Assembly (NCBI GenBank): GCA_003427395.1
Contig: BFEA01000374.1
Location: forward strand, 424,651 to 479,981
Reading direction: 5' to 3'
DNA length: 55,331 nucleotides
DNA from: Chara braunii
Taxonomy: Eukaryota; Streptophyta; Charophyceae; Charales; Characeae
The notes under the pieces are model-generated. The model made no database searches and was not told the origin of the DNA. It saw only the letters and a program-made list of their open reading frames with translations. Position numbers and translations under genes: made by a program. This document shows positions 33,745 through 44,125 of the stretch, one piece after another (positions within the stretch are counted from its first letter, which is position 1; the number at the start of each line of letters is the position of its first letter).

Positions 33745-34365
33745 TGCTAGACCATTCGGCTTGGAAACAATGTCTAACGTGCCTTAGTATATACACGAAC
33801 AGGTTGCACTACTACTTTTCTCTTCTTTGGGCATCTGACTAAACCATTCGGCTTGGAAACAATGCTTGACCGCCCTGAGCTGTTTAATATCCAAAATTTA
33901 ATAAGTCTATGACTTTGTGGTCAAAAGAAAATGCAAATATGGGCAGGGGACTGAACCATTCGGCTTGGAAACAATGTTCAGCTTGCCTAGACTATTTCCA
34001 ATTATACTCTGTAATTTTCCTTCTCTTCTTAGTGATATGGCTTAGCGCTGGACCATTCGGCTTGGAAACAATGCCCAACTGCCAGTTCACATGCAAATAT
34101 AAGTAAAATACTTTCTTTTATACTCAGTTTATACTTATGTGCGTGGTTTTCAGGCTAAACCACTCAACTTAGAAACAATGCTCAGCCTTAGACCAAAATC
34201 CTCCCTCAGAATAAAACAAGAACTTAAACCCTTCAAATCAAGCAAAACCCTCAGAAAATAAACATAGCAACCAGGCCATTCAACTTAGAAACAATGCCTG
34301 ACCCTTCGGAAAACAGCCAAATAAACATAGCCTTGGGCCATTCAGCTTAGAAACAATGCCCAGTC
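33745..34365 (+). repeat. array of seven hairpins with an invariant 19-nt loop
   Basis: Seven units, mostly ~105 bp apart, each have a 19-nt loop starting at 33753, 33845, 33957, 34054, 34161, 34277 and 34339. The first four are CATTCGGCTTGGAAACAAT and the last three are close variants with CAACTTAG or CAGCTTAG. Each loop is closed by C-G and then by arms unique to the unit: TAGAC/GTCTA, CTGAAC/GTTCAG, CAGGC/GCCTG, TGGGC/GCCCA, AGGCTAAAC/GCTCAGCCT (7 of 9), TGGAC/GCCCA (4 of 5), and one weak. No open frame crosses the array. Confidence 0.85.
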
Positions 34366-35149
34366 TTTGGTTGACCCGGTCAAACGCATGCAGTCTGCCT
34401 TCCTCCCACCTTTCCCCAGTTCACCCCTTTGTCTGCTTTCAATCAAAATAAATATGAAACTTAGGCTTCACTCTCATACATTCCTTCCATTCAGTTTGAT
34501 CAAGTCACGAAGGAAAGCAAAGTCATAGGGGCAATCTCATGCATATATCAGTCAAACTAAAGGGAGATAAGCAAACATGGTATAATAGGGTCTTACAGAT
34601 AGAGATGGTTTACCTGATGGTTCCCTGCCTTCAAAACCTCGCCTAGGTTTCGGCAGGGCTCCTGGAATCAGTGGGTGGACTCCCCACAAAGTCTTGATGC
34701 GGTCCTACGGGTTGCAATCCCGCCTGCCGCCTTCCCCTTAAAACCAACAGACAAGACTTAGAGGAAGGGCAGAAGAAGGTAGATTTGAGACTCTTAGATC
34801 CAAGAGAGGTGCATTCAGACTCGCGAGAGAGGGCCTTGAAATCTTGACTCGCTTGAGGGCCCCTTAATGGCGGCCATAATGCTCAGTAGGTTAGTCAACC
34901 CGAAACCAACCCGTTGACCGCCGACTCCCTGAAGGCCATCCGAATCGCAGCAGTACCCCGCCTTCCAGCAATCACATTCACTTCACAACGCTCGCAGTTT
35001 GAAAAGCCTTGGTCGTTGCTCAAGACACGAGCTGAGGATCGATAACACAACTTTCTTCCCCTCAGTGAAGCAGAGGACGACCTAACGTAGACCGCAAACG
35101 AAGCCGCGTCTAGCGCGGTATACTTAAAGTTTGAACCAAATTTATTTTC
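34366..35149. other. no gene; unclear 125-codon minus frame
   Basis: AACCTCGCCTAGGTTTCGGC near 34636 resembles words in the preceding tandem repeat. A minus-strand open frame (35272-34895) begins MAHEFIVLLLFGWNLGAFVL, hydrophobic enough for a signal peptide. Its start lies inside the dispersed repeat, and the other copy of that repeat does not keep the frame, so I do not call it a gene. Confidence 0.4.
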
Positions 35150-36228
35150 TGTCATTCGCAAAAACCCAGGGCGGATACCCTTGTAAGGGTATTCGCACCA
35201 ACAACGATCAGAGAGCACAAATGCACCGAGATTCCATCCAAATAAGAGCAATACAATGAACTCATGAGCCAATGTTCAAGCCCTCAGGCCACACCAACAC
35301 AGTATCCAATGCCGCTCCTCTCTGTCTGGCGCCCAGCGCCCAGCCTACACTACTTGCCTATCCTACTACATCCACATTCACGCAGCAGGCTGACTTCGAC
35401 TTTGAAGACCGATGTACATGACGTCAACACCATAGCCGACCTCCCTCATGCACCAGGTATGTATCTCGTCTCCCCTCATCAGACCCTGACCGCCCACACT
35501 CGCCTCCTTCCTAAAGACCACCGATTGCCCTTACCCCCTAGTGCCCTGCAGCCCGGCTATGGCTGCTTGCGCTCTGCTGCCCAGCAGCGCCCCTCTCACC
35601 CCACATGCACCCGCACGCGCCCTTGCCGGCTAACACAGCATGCAGCCTATCGCGCAGCAACGCAGCAGCGTGACCACAATGCCTGCGTGGGCCAGAATGC
35701 CTGGCTCTGGTTGCCTCCTTCCCTATATGGAAGTGGCGTACTCTGTTTGGCTGCGTGTGGCCTGGCTGGGAAGCTTCCAGTAGCTTTCGGTCAGGCCCCC
35801 GTGCCTGCGCCCAGGCCCAGCTGTGCAGTTGAGGGCTGGGCCCTTTACAGTAGGGCACGGCCAATATTTCCAGACTTGAGCCGTTTGCTGCATTTGCACA
35901 GGACCTGGGGTATGTACGTCGACAATGCTGCTTTTCCGTAGGCCCGTAGCCAATTCGTGATGTATCTGCCTTGCACTGTGTATGTGTGCCCAGGCGCAAC
36001 TACCAAGGCCTGGGCCCAACAGTACGACACAGCATAGGGAGGCTCACGCTTCCACTCAACCAACTGGGTGCTGCAACCGCCTGAGTACCCACATATGAAA
36101 AAATCAAAATTTGGCCTCTCGTGAATATTCCGCCTTCACGTAGGGCGGGCACGGAGCTTGCTGAGGGCCTCAGCCCATAACATGTGCATGTCTGATAAGG
36201 GCCCTGTGAGGGCTCATTCCTCACACAA
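35150..36228. repeat. dispersed ~1 kb repeat, copy 2
   Basis: Matches copy 1 along most of its length. Landmarks: AATAAGAGCAATACAA near 35241, GGCGCCCAGCGCC at 35328-35340, TGACGTCA at 35419-35426, ACCAGGTATG near 35452, GCCTTCACGTAGGGCGGGCAC near 36130, and TGTGAGGGCTCATTCCTCAC near 36205. The outer end on the minus strand begins TGTGTGAGGAATGAGCC, which would suit an LTR edge. Confidence 0.6.
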
Positions 36229-36352
36229 TTATTTATTTCTTATTTTATAAATCACTAATCACTTCTCAAGTTAGCATTATAGATTTTTTTCATAGAAATA
36301 CAACTATTTATTTCTTATTTTATATATCACTAATCACTTCTCAAGTTAGCAT
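36228..36352 (+). repeat. AT-rich tandem duplication (~77-bp period)
   Basis: 36228-36277 and 36305-36352 share TTATTTATTTCTTATTTTAT and CACTAATCACTTCTCAAG. It separates the dispersed repeat from the gypsy LTR. Confidence 0.8.
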
Positions 36353-36414
36353 GCTATTAAATAAATTATCCTTTGCGAAGATCTAGACGTAGATTCTTCG
36401 GAGTGGGGGGGATC

Positions 36415-37329
36415 TGTAAAGTTGTCTCTTACACCTGGGCTATTTGTTGTGAAACGGTTTTCACCTTTGCAGTAGCAGGTGCATATCCCAGGGCTCGATC
36501 CCTAGACCTGCCCTGAAGGCCGTTGTAGATACAAGGGTTCAGTAGGTTCGAGGTGCTTACCTGTAGGGTAGGAGTCGTAGCTTATGTCTGGTCGTAGCTG
36601 CTGTAGGACTGAAGGGTCAACCTTAGTTGTAGCTGCTACAGTACCGAAAGGACAAGTTGGAAGGTCTGAAGTCTTCTAGGACTGCCGCTTCGAGAGTCTC
36701 AAAAGCAGTCAATAGGCAAGTGGGCAAGTGGGCAAGTGGGCAGACTTACCAGGTCCAGTCAGCGGTACCCAGTCCCAGTCACACCTCGTCCAGTCAGCAA
36801 GTACCGTGTGGGACTGTGTGCATCCTAGGCCCGAAGGAAAGGACCAGCGACCAACTGAAGTATAAATCAAGAGGCAGCGTCCAGTTACTCGTTCATTCAG
36901 ACTGTGAGCCGTGCGGAAGTGCTGACTGAGCGACTTGTGCAAGGAGGTCTGCAAGTGCCCGAGGAAGAAGTGGGCTGGAAGGGAGACGAAGTGGCCATAG
37001 CCGTTAGTTAGTGGTAGAGGTAGCAAGCAGCCATAGCTGCGCTAGGTCAGGGTTAGGCTATAACGTGCGAGTGTGTGAGTGTTCAGCGTGGTGTGTGCGT
37101 GTGTGGGACATCCAGGGAGATCCAGAGTAGCGTGCGTGTGAACAGTCGCCAAGGATACAGTGTGGAAGGGTGTTGTGAGGGCGCACAAGCGCCATAGTCG
37201 TTCGAAGCAAGTTGAATCTGAACTGTGTTCTTGACCACGGTATTTCTGAGTTTTCTGTGGGCGCCTGGCGCCAGTGCGATTGCCATCTGTTTTCATGCAT
37301 GCTGAATAAGGAAGACGAGTCTGATTTCA
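36415..37329 (+). repeat. 5' LTR of Ty3/gypsy element 1
   Basis: The right end CA (37328-37329) is followed after one base by the primer site. There are two possible left ends. TG at 36415 follows a purine run GGAGTGGGGGGGA, which looks like a polypurine tract. TG at 36450 is the point where similarity to the 3' LTR of the minus-strand relative starts (TGAAACGG-TTTCACC...GGGCTCGATCCCTAGACCT; compare 48629-48694). A TATA box (TATAAAT, 36861-36867) lies ~470 bp before the right end and fits U3. CCATAGC words recur in the last 350 bp. No matching 3' LTR is present in the window. Confidence 0.7.
36861..36867 (+). promoter_or_regulatory. TATA box in the LTR
   Basis: TATAAAT in GC-richer surroundings inside the LTR. 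Transcription would start about 30 bp downstream and define the U3/R border. Position is typical; function is inferred. Confidence 0.45.
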
Positions 37330-37330
37330 T

Positions 37331-37345
37331 TGGTATCGGAGCTGG
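37331..37345 (+). other. primer-binding site (tRNA-iMet type)
   Basis: TGGTATCGGAGCTGG, one base after the LTR end, resembles the TGGTATCAGAGC primer site complementary to the 3' end of initiator tRNA-Met used by many plant LTR elements, with one change (A to G). Confidence 0.75.
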
Positions 37346-37460
37346 TTCCCGCTGTTCCNCCCGCCATCGTCGTCGTCACTAGGAAGAAGAAGGAGCCGCC
37401 ATAGCTGTGCCGCTGCAGGAAGATACCGCGTACCTGCACAGACAACGACGACGACGAAGA

Positions 37461-37532
<72 letters not shown>

Positions 37533-38610
37533 CAAGATTGGTTGTGCGGTTCAAGAAAGAAGGTGGCGGCCATAGCCGCCGAGCTCGAACCGAGAGAGGA
37601 AGACGAAGGAGGAGACTAGAAGTGAGCGAGAAGATAAAGTAGGAAGGAAGAAAGAAAGTGAAGGAGGAAGAAGAGACGAAGGAGGAAAAAGAAGCCATAG
37701 CCGGGGGTGAAGGTGAAGAGACGACGGTGCAGAGAGAGGCCATAGCCGAGGGTGAAAGTGAAGAGAGAAGGAGGAGGGTGAAGGTTGGTGAAGGAGAAGG
37801 GGTTGGCAACCATAGCCGGGCTTCAAGAGTTGACCGGAGTATTGACCGAGGTGTTGACCGGAGCGTTGACCGAGGTGTTGACCAGCGTTGACCAGCGTTG
37901 ACTGGAGCTGTTCACCAAGATTTTGACCAAGCTGGAGTTGGTATAATTTCGCCAAGCCTTCAGCCTATCCCCTCGCCCTATGGATGTGCACTCCCCATGG
38001 TACTTGCTAAGTCTGTCTGTCTGTCCAGGTGATAGGAACTCTGTGTATGAGGTCATAGAGCTGTGTCGACCAAACCCACACGGGCTGAGTAGGGCTGCTG
38101 TCCATGTTTGACGACTGACACGTCCCAGAGGACTAACCCTCCCAAGGACCGGTACAGACCTGCGGGCTGCTCAGTGTGGCATGGTTGGCTCAAAATCTGA
38201 GATGTGGGCTGCACAATCAGTTGTCTAAGTCTTGAGAGGACTTGCTGATCGCGTCGTCCTGTTTGCAACGTTAAACAATTCTTGAGGAGTTATGGGGGAT
38301 CTCCTTAAATGCCTCCTAATCAGCAGTGAAGGCCTGTAGTGACAGCCATAGCCATAGGTCTAGGCTAGAGACCCTAGTTGACAGGGTTGTGAACCGGAGT
38401 GAAAGCCAGGTGGGTTGACCGCAGGTGCAGGGCATTTGGGTCGAGGATTGTAAAGGACAGTGGTGGCGAAAGCTTCAGTTGGCCGTGGTAACCTGGCTGG
38501 AACAAAGGGGAGGACTCTGTGGTCCTTAGAGAGTCAGTTAGTTAGTCAGTCAGTGGGTGGAAGTCTAAGTGGTGAGGAGTGGAACTGTCACGTAGTGTGC
38601 ATCTTTCACC
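37346..38610 (+). promoter_or_regulatory. untranslated leader of gypsy element 1
   Basis: About 1.26 kb between the primer site and gag. It holds a (GA)n run (37464-37530), purine-rich sequence, repeated CCATAGCC words, and a cluster of GTTGACC-type repeats at 37830-37910. One n at 37359 is unresolved. No long open frame of plausible composition. Such long leaders normally carry packaging and dimerisation signals; that is not shown here. Confidence 0.6.
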
Positions 38611-40602
38611 ATGGTGACCACACGTACACATACAACCACCACCCCATATACAAAAGAGCAGGAAGAGTAGCTTGCCGCCATGCTGAAGGAAAGAAGGGAA
38701 AATAAGAAGTTGAAGAAGAAGGCCTTATTGGAAGAGCAGGCGGCGAAGAAGAAAAAGTTGGAGGAAGAGATGGAGAGACCAAAGAAAGAAGAAGAAGAAA
38801 AGTTGAAGGTTGTGGAAGAAAAAGAAGAAAAAGAAGAAAAAGAAAAAGAAAAAGAAGAAGAAGAAGAAGAAGAGATTCCCCTAAAGAGAAATGTTTGCAG
38901 GGCAGAAAAAAGGGACTCGAATGGCACGACGGAGGAGGAGAAGAAGTTGGAAAAGATGGTGACTGAGTGCAGCGAGTGGGTAGCCAATATATCCCTGGGA
39001 GAAGATGAAGAAACACTGATGTACATTCCCCAGGATGAGAGGGGCGCAGCAATAGCCGAGATCTAGGGAGTACAGGATCCCTTGCAGCATCAAGTATTGG
39101 AGGAGGAGAAGAGGATGGAGTGGAAGTTGCGCCTTAGAAGGCAGAGAAGGAGGCTAATAGAGGTGGCAACAAAGTTGGAGAAAGAGTTGGCCGCCGCGAG
39201 GGAGCAGCATGCACGTTTGGCCGAGCAAGCGGATCTCCAAAACAAAGTGGAGATCACAGGTAAGAGCATGGAAGTGATGATCCGGGCTCAACAGGAACAA
39301 ATGAATTACCTGAGGGACCATGATATAGCCTTGCAGTCCATGCGCGTAGGCTTTAGAGATTTTGCGCAAGATATAATGATGTGCATGGGCACTGAGATGT
39401 AAGCCCAACTAACGAATATAGAGAGGTTTTACAAAGGCGCGATCAAGGGAGTCAAGTTAATAGCTCCAAAAGAGGAGGAAGCCCGCCCTCGTAGCGAACC
39501 AGTCAAGGTAAAATTTCCTGATTCCTATAGTGGGAAAAAGAAAGAGAACTTTGATAACTGGGAGGCGAATGTTAATTCTTACGTTCACCTCTAAAAGATC
39601 CTACGCGAGGAACAAGTCCTCATCGCCTTTCGCGCCCTTAAAGAGGAGGCGTCTATCTTCACCATATTGCTTGCCCGCACTGCTCAATGTGACAATAATA
39701 TGGTATCTTAATCCAAGATCAGTCCCCTTACTGAATTTTTCAGGTTACTCCGCGAGCGGTTTGCAGATGTCACCTGGGGGATCAAACCCTCTGATAAGTT
39801 GCAAACCATCCACTCACGTTAGTGGAAGAATGCCAGGGCACTCAAGGGTGTTATGGACGAATTGGTTACTATCCCTGGGCATTGGGTCACTGAGACCCAA
39901 TTAGTCCAATTATTTTTTTGTGCCATGCCCGATGCTCTGCACGGACACTTCTTTGAGAAGAGCAAAGAGCCTGCTATGACCTACGATACCCTGAGTAGGG
40001 AAGTGATGGATTTTGAAGCCTAGTCCATGCCAGTATCCACTTTCTGGCACAAAGATCTTGACAAGGGGCAGAAATGGAAGGGTCGTACCATCTCTGCCCA
40101 AGTCAAGGCCAAGGATCATTTGATCCTTACTTTAGATGAGGGTGGTATGGAAGAGGTCCCCTACAGTCAGATAGAGTGGGGCCTAGAAGAGGAGGACAGT
40201 AGCCATAGTCAGGGGAGGACTTATGTTGTTATCGCGGCTGGAGGGAGGCCGCAAGGAAGAGGAGGCTGTTGCCAAGGGGCCCGGGCCTCTAGTGGTCGAG
40301 GACAGGGCGATCAGGGGGTTGGCGGTAGAGGAAACCGCCAGGAGGGAGGCAAGGGTCAAGGTCCCCAACAAAACCGTCCGCGTTTCAACCGATCCCCTCC
40401 CAGGAGGGGTGAATGGCACCCTGGCCTGCCACAAGGCAGACCTTGGAAAGCGTTGGGCATAGAGCAGACAATATGACAGAGAAGGATAAATGCGGATCAG
40501 TGCATTTACTGCAGTGATCCGGGGCATATTATCAAATACTGCCCCAAGTATAGAGATGCCCGGCGAGCTGCTGCAGAGGCAGCAAAAGGCAACCGTCGGT
40601 AG
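38611..40602 (+). pseudogene. gag of Ty3/gypsy element 1, nonsense-ridden but in one frame
   Basis: Capsid/nucleocapsid precursor. It starts at ATG 38611 (MVTTRTHTTTTPYTKEQEE). A Lys/Glu-rich coiled-coil follows (38680-38890). A second coil lies at 39082-39400. The capsid-like core is at 39500-40020 (VKFPDSYSGKKKENFDNWE, ...FRLLRERFADVTW, ...LVQLFFCAMPDAL). Then comes a Gly/Arg-rich basic stretch and a knuckle CIYCSDPGHIIKYC (C-x2-C-x4-H-x4-C) near 40500-40545. All segments are in one frame with no indel. It is broken by stops at 38668, 39064, 39400, 39592, 39709, 39820, 40021 and 40474. It ends at TAG 40600, a stop also present at the same place in the minus-strand relative. Confidence 0.82.
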
Positions 40603-42003
40603 GGGTCGCAACTGCCCTTACCCCTATACCATGTGGAGAAGAGTGCGCGCACCATAAAGGAACTCCCAAACCACATGTGTCTATGGCAGAGGTTGCTGGC
40701 CAGTGCCTAGGTAGCTGTCAAGAAACTGCTTGCGTTAGAGTATCTCTAGGCACTTCCCTCACAAGTCTGGCAGAAGAGTTAAAACTTAAAAGCGAGGATG
40801 CCAGCCTGGGCCAAGATGAAGAAAGATGGAAAGGGACAGCTTGTGTTAGTGGATGTAGAGGTTTTTAGAGGCAGGGTAGGGACCCTTATAGACAGTGGGG
40901 CCACCCGCAGTTACATTAGTCGTAAAGCGCTGCAGAAGCTGAAGTTAAATTTGGAAGTCCAAAAGTTAGAAGAACCTATAGCCAGTATTCTGGCAGACGA
41001 TCGCACCATGCGAATTGAGGATTACGTCGAGGGAGTCCAGGCATATTTCCGCCTAGAGACATATGGGAAGGTAGAGAGAGTTCTCCATTCCCTGACTCTC
41101 CTCATAGAGGACAATCTCCCGTTTGATATGGTCCTATGAATGGACTGGGGACAGGCAGCAGGATCCACACTCCATTTAAGAGAGCACGAGTGTAGGCTCC
41201 CTAGTCCGTCAGGTGAAGTCAAGACTGCTCTCCTGTTTCATGTGTCAGGGATAGACAACCCCTTAGCGCATTGCTACCTCAGCGCTCCTGCATTCGCAAG
41301 ATTGGTGAAGAAGGAGCAGCTAGAATAACAAGTCTTTGTAACCTATGTTAGGCTAGCTACTGAGCCTAAGGAGGAAGAGTCGATCGATCCTCACATTGCT
41401 AAGTTGTTAGAGGAATATGCAGATTTGTCTGAGCCGCCTACAGGAGTAGTGTCACGGCCAATACAACATCGCATTGAGATAGGGTCTGACAGTAGGAATC
41501 CTAAGGGGGTTGTGTATAGAATGTCCACAAGAGAGTTAGAGGAGTTGCGCAAACAATTAGACAAACTCCTTGAGAAGGGTTGGATTAGGCCCAGTTCATC
41601 TCCATTTGGAGCGCCCGTCCTGTTCGTCCCCAAGAAAGAGGGAGAGTTACGCATGTGCATTGACTATAGGGGTCTTAATGCCGTCACGGTGAAGAATGCA
41701 GAACCACTGCCTCAGATAGATGATATGTTGGATAGGGTGCAGGGTTGCAAGTATTTCTCTAAAATAGACTTGAAGTCAGACTATCATCAGATAGAGGTAC
41801 ATCCTGATGATCAGTACGAGACGGTGTTCAAGACTAGATACGAGCACTACGAGTTTATAGTGATGCCCTTTGGACTAACCAACGCACCGACCACATTTTT
41901 GCGGTGCATGAATGATTTGTTTAGGCCGTGGATAGATTTGTGATTGTGTATCTAGATGATATTATAGTGTTTAGCAAGACCCTCTAGGAGCACGAGGCTC
42001 ACA
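40603..42003 (+). pseudogene. protease-RT part of gypsy element 1, truncated in RT
   Basis: A short region continues in another frame (40677-40800, GQCLGSCQETACVRVSLGTS), then frame 1 resumes. The aspartic protease has LIDSGATRSYIS (active-site DSGA) near 40890. The RT has [56 protein letters not shown] and [12 protein letters not shown]. Stops at 41137 (where the relative has Gly) and 41326, plus a shift near 41935, precede YLDDIIVFSK. Similarity to the relative ends at about 42003 (...EHEAH), so the palm end, RNase H, integrase and 3' LTR are missing. The sequence after the break is AT-rich and unrelated. Confidence 0.85.
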
Positions 42004-42234
42004 ATATATATGTTTATTATATATTGGTTGTTATTATCTTCAAATTTACAAAAGATAGAGAATTGATTTACAAATCAAAAAAAATATTTCTTCTTGAATT
42101 GTTCGTTAATTATTTACTATTCTATTTATTTTCATACTGCAAGGAAAATGAGCAGTAGCGAGATGACAATATCCAGAATACACAATCACAATGAAAGCCA
42201 GAAAGTATCACAGTGTCCAAAAAGCAGCATTGCA
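42004..42234. other. AT-rich junction sequence
   Basis: Follows the abrupt RT truncation. No coding or repeat motif seen. Confidence 0.4.
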
Positions 42235-42475
42235 CCAATATGACACCAATGGAGAATCGTAACACTGAAAACCAACGTCAATGAGAGCTTGCTCTCGCCA
42301 CCACCAACACAAGAGTCCAGGACCTTCTCCCTACTTGGCGCTCAACGCCCAGCCTACTTCCTACACAGCTACAATCTGTCTACTAATTGACAATGCAATT
42401 GTTGACGTCAGCAGCCCACAAAGTACTTGAAGATGTCGCCCAATGAAGACCATCGCCAATACCAGGTATGTGCCC
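42235..42475. repeat. dispersed repeat, copy 3 (partial)
   Basis: Shares GGCG-CTCAA-CGCC (42337-42349), CAGCCTAC, TGACGTCA (42403-42410) and ATACCAGGTATGTG with copies 1 and 2. It breaks off into a CATCAT run and a G-rich minisatellite. Confidence 0.6.
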
Positions 42476-43265
42476 TCACATCATCATCATCACCATCCTT
42501 CTCTCTCTCCCTCTTCTTACACCCACGTCTTGGGGCGAGGAAGTCGGGATAGGAGATAGGGGAGGGGGAACTGCGAGGGGGATTGGGATGGGGGCAAAGC
42601 GACGATAACGGGATGACAAGGAACATGTCCGGATGACATCATGATGAGGAGGGGGAGATCCGGAGGTCGGCGTCGGCCATCGAGGATCGGGGCGACGAGC
42701 TCCGGATGTGGGGAAATTGACATCCATGTCGGGATGGAGAATGGGGGCGGTTTGGAGGTCGGGTAGGCCACGAATTCGGGATGGGGCGATGGGGGCGAAC
42801 GTAGAGGGAAATCGGGATGGGGGCGAGGAGATCCGGATAGGGAAAAGGGATGCGAGAAGCGACGACATCGGGATGAAGGAGAAAGGGGGGGGGGTCGGCA
42901 TCGAGGTCAAGATGGGGGATGGGGGCGACAAGGTCAGGACGTGGGGAAACCGGCATCCAGATCGGGATGGAGGGGGTCGGCCGAGGAGATCCGGATACGG
43001 AAACTGGCATCCAGATTGGGATGGAGGATGGGTGTGATCCAGAGGTCGAGGTCGGCCACGAATTCGAGATGGGGGGATGGAGGCGGGGATGTCGGGATAG
43101 GGGACGGGGGAGACAAAACTCGGAGGGGGATCGGGATCGGGGCGACGACCAATTATATACGCACTCACACATACACACACACACACACACACGCATACCC
43201 CCACCGATCACACGTACACATACAGAAACACACTCACACACACACGCACATAAGCACACACACTC
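42476..43265 (+). repeat. G-rich degenerate minisatellite and CA repeats
   Basis: From ~42530 to 43150 the sequence consists of GGGATGGGGG-CGA and GAGATCCGGAT words with a loose ~40-bp period, such as CATCCAGAT(C/T)GGGATGGAGG at ~42953 and ~43009. It then passes into CA-rich repeats (43155-43270). The long Pro/Ser-rich minus-strand frames here are translations of this repeat. Runs of four or more G could form quadruplexes on this strand. Confidence 0.7.
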
Positions 43266-44110
43266 ACATACTTGCACAGCGTCTGAAATCAATTCTTTTC
43301 GGTTTTTTTTTTTTTTTTTACTCCGTCGGTAAATGAATCCAATTTGTTTATAATAATGACCTGTCTTTTTTTTTTTTTTTTTTGGACGTTTTCTTTTTTT
43401 TTTTTTTTCCCGACACACACATAGACATACATACTCACTCAAAAACGCACATACACACACATCGACACGTACTTGGACAGCGTCTGAAATCAACTCTTTT
43501 CGTTTTCTTTTTTTCTTTTTTTCTTTTTTTTTACTCGGTCGGTAAATNNNNNNNNNNNNNNNNNNNNNNNNNNNNNNNNNNNNNNNNNNNNNNNNNNNNN
43601 NNNNNNNNNNNNNNNNNNNNNNNNNNNNNNNNNNNNNNNNNNNNNNNNNNNNNNNNNNNNNNNNNNNNNNNNNNNNNNNNNNNNNNNNNNNNNNNNNNNN
43701 NNNNNNNNNNNNNNNNNNTTTATGATAATGATCTTTCTTTTTTTTTTTGGGGGGGGGAGGGACAAATTTTCTTTTCTGTTTTTTTGGTCAGTTATTATTT
43801 TTTTTTTTTTGCAATTTCGGTGCTCACAACTGTCGATTCATGTTGTATATCCCTTTTTTCGTTACATTGCATTTTAATTTATTTTATTTCTTGCAGAGAA
43901 TTACAATTAGTTTCTACTCTGTATTTACCCTTTTTACCCAAATAAAAAAAGTTTTTTTTTTTTTTTTTTTTTCAATTTGCGTGCTCAGAACTGTCTATTC
44001 ATGTTGTATATCTCTTTTTTCGTTGAATTGCATTTTAATTTATTTGATTTCTTGAAGAGAATTGCAATTACTTTGTACTTTGTATTTGCCCCTTTTACCC
44101 CAAGAAAGAA
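43266..44110. repeat. diverged tandem duplications around a 171-N gap
   Basis: ACAGCGTCTGAAATCAA...GTCGGTAAAT occurs at 43275-43333 and 43480-43547, each followed by a similar T-rich segment. The gap is 43548-43718. A separate ~165-bp duplication, 43805-43945 and 43970-44105, shares GTGCTCA-AACTGTC-ATTCATG and TTGCATTTTAATTTATTT. No genes. Confidence 0.7.
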
Positions 44111-44125
44111 AAGTACACGAAGAAT

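Noticed and set aside
34895-35272. 125-codon minus-strand frame with a signal-peptide-like start
   Set aside because: Its start lies in the dispersed repeat and the other copy does not preserve the frame; no homologous domain seen.
42476-43493. Long Pro/Ser-rich minus-strand frames
   Set aside because: Translations of the G-rich minisatellite and CA/GT repeats; no domains and strong codon periodicity of the repeat.
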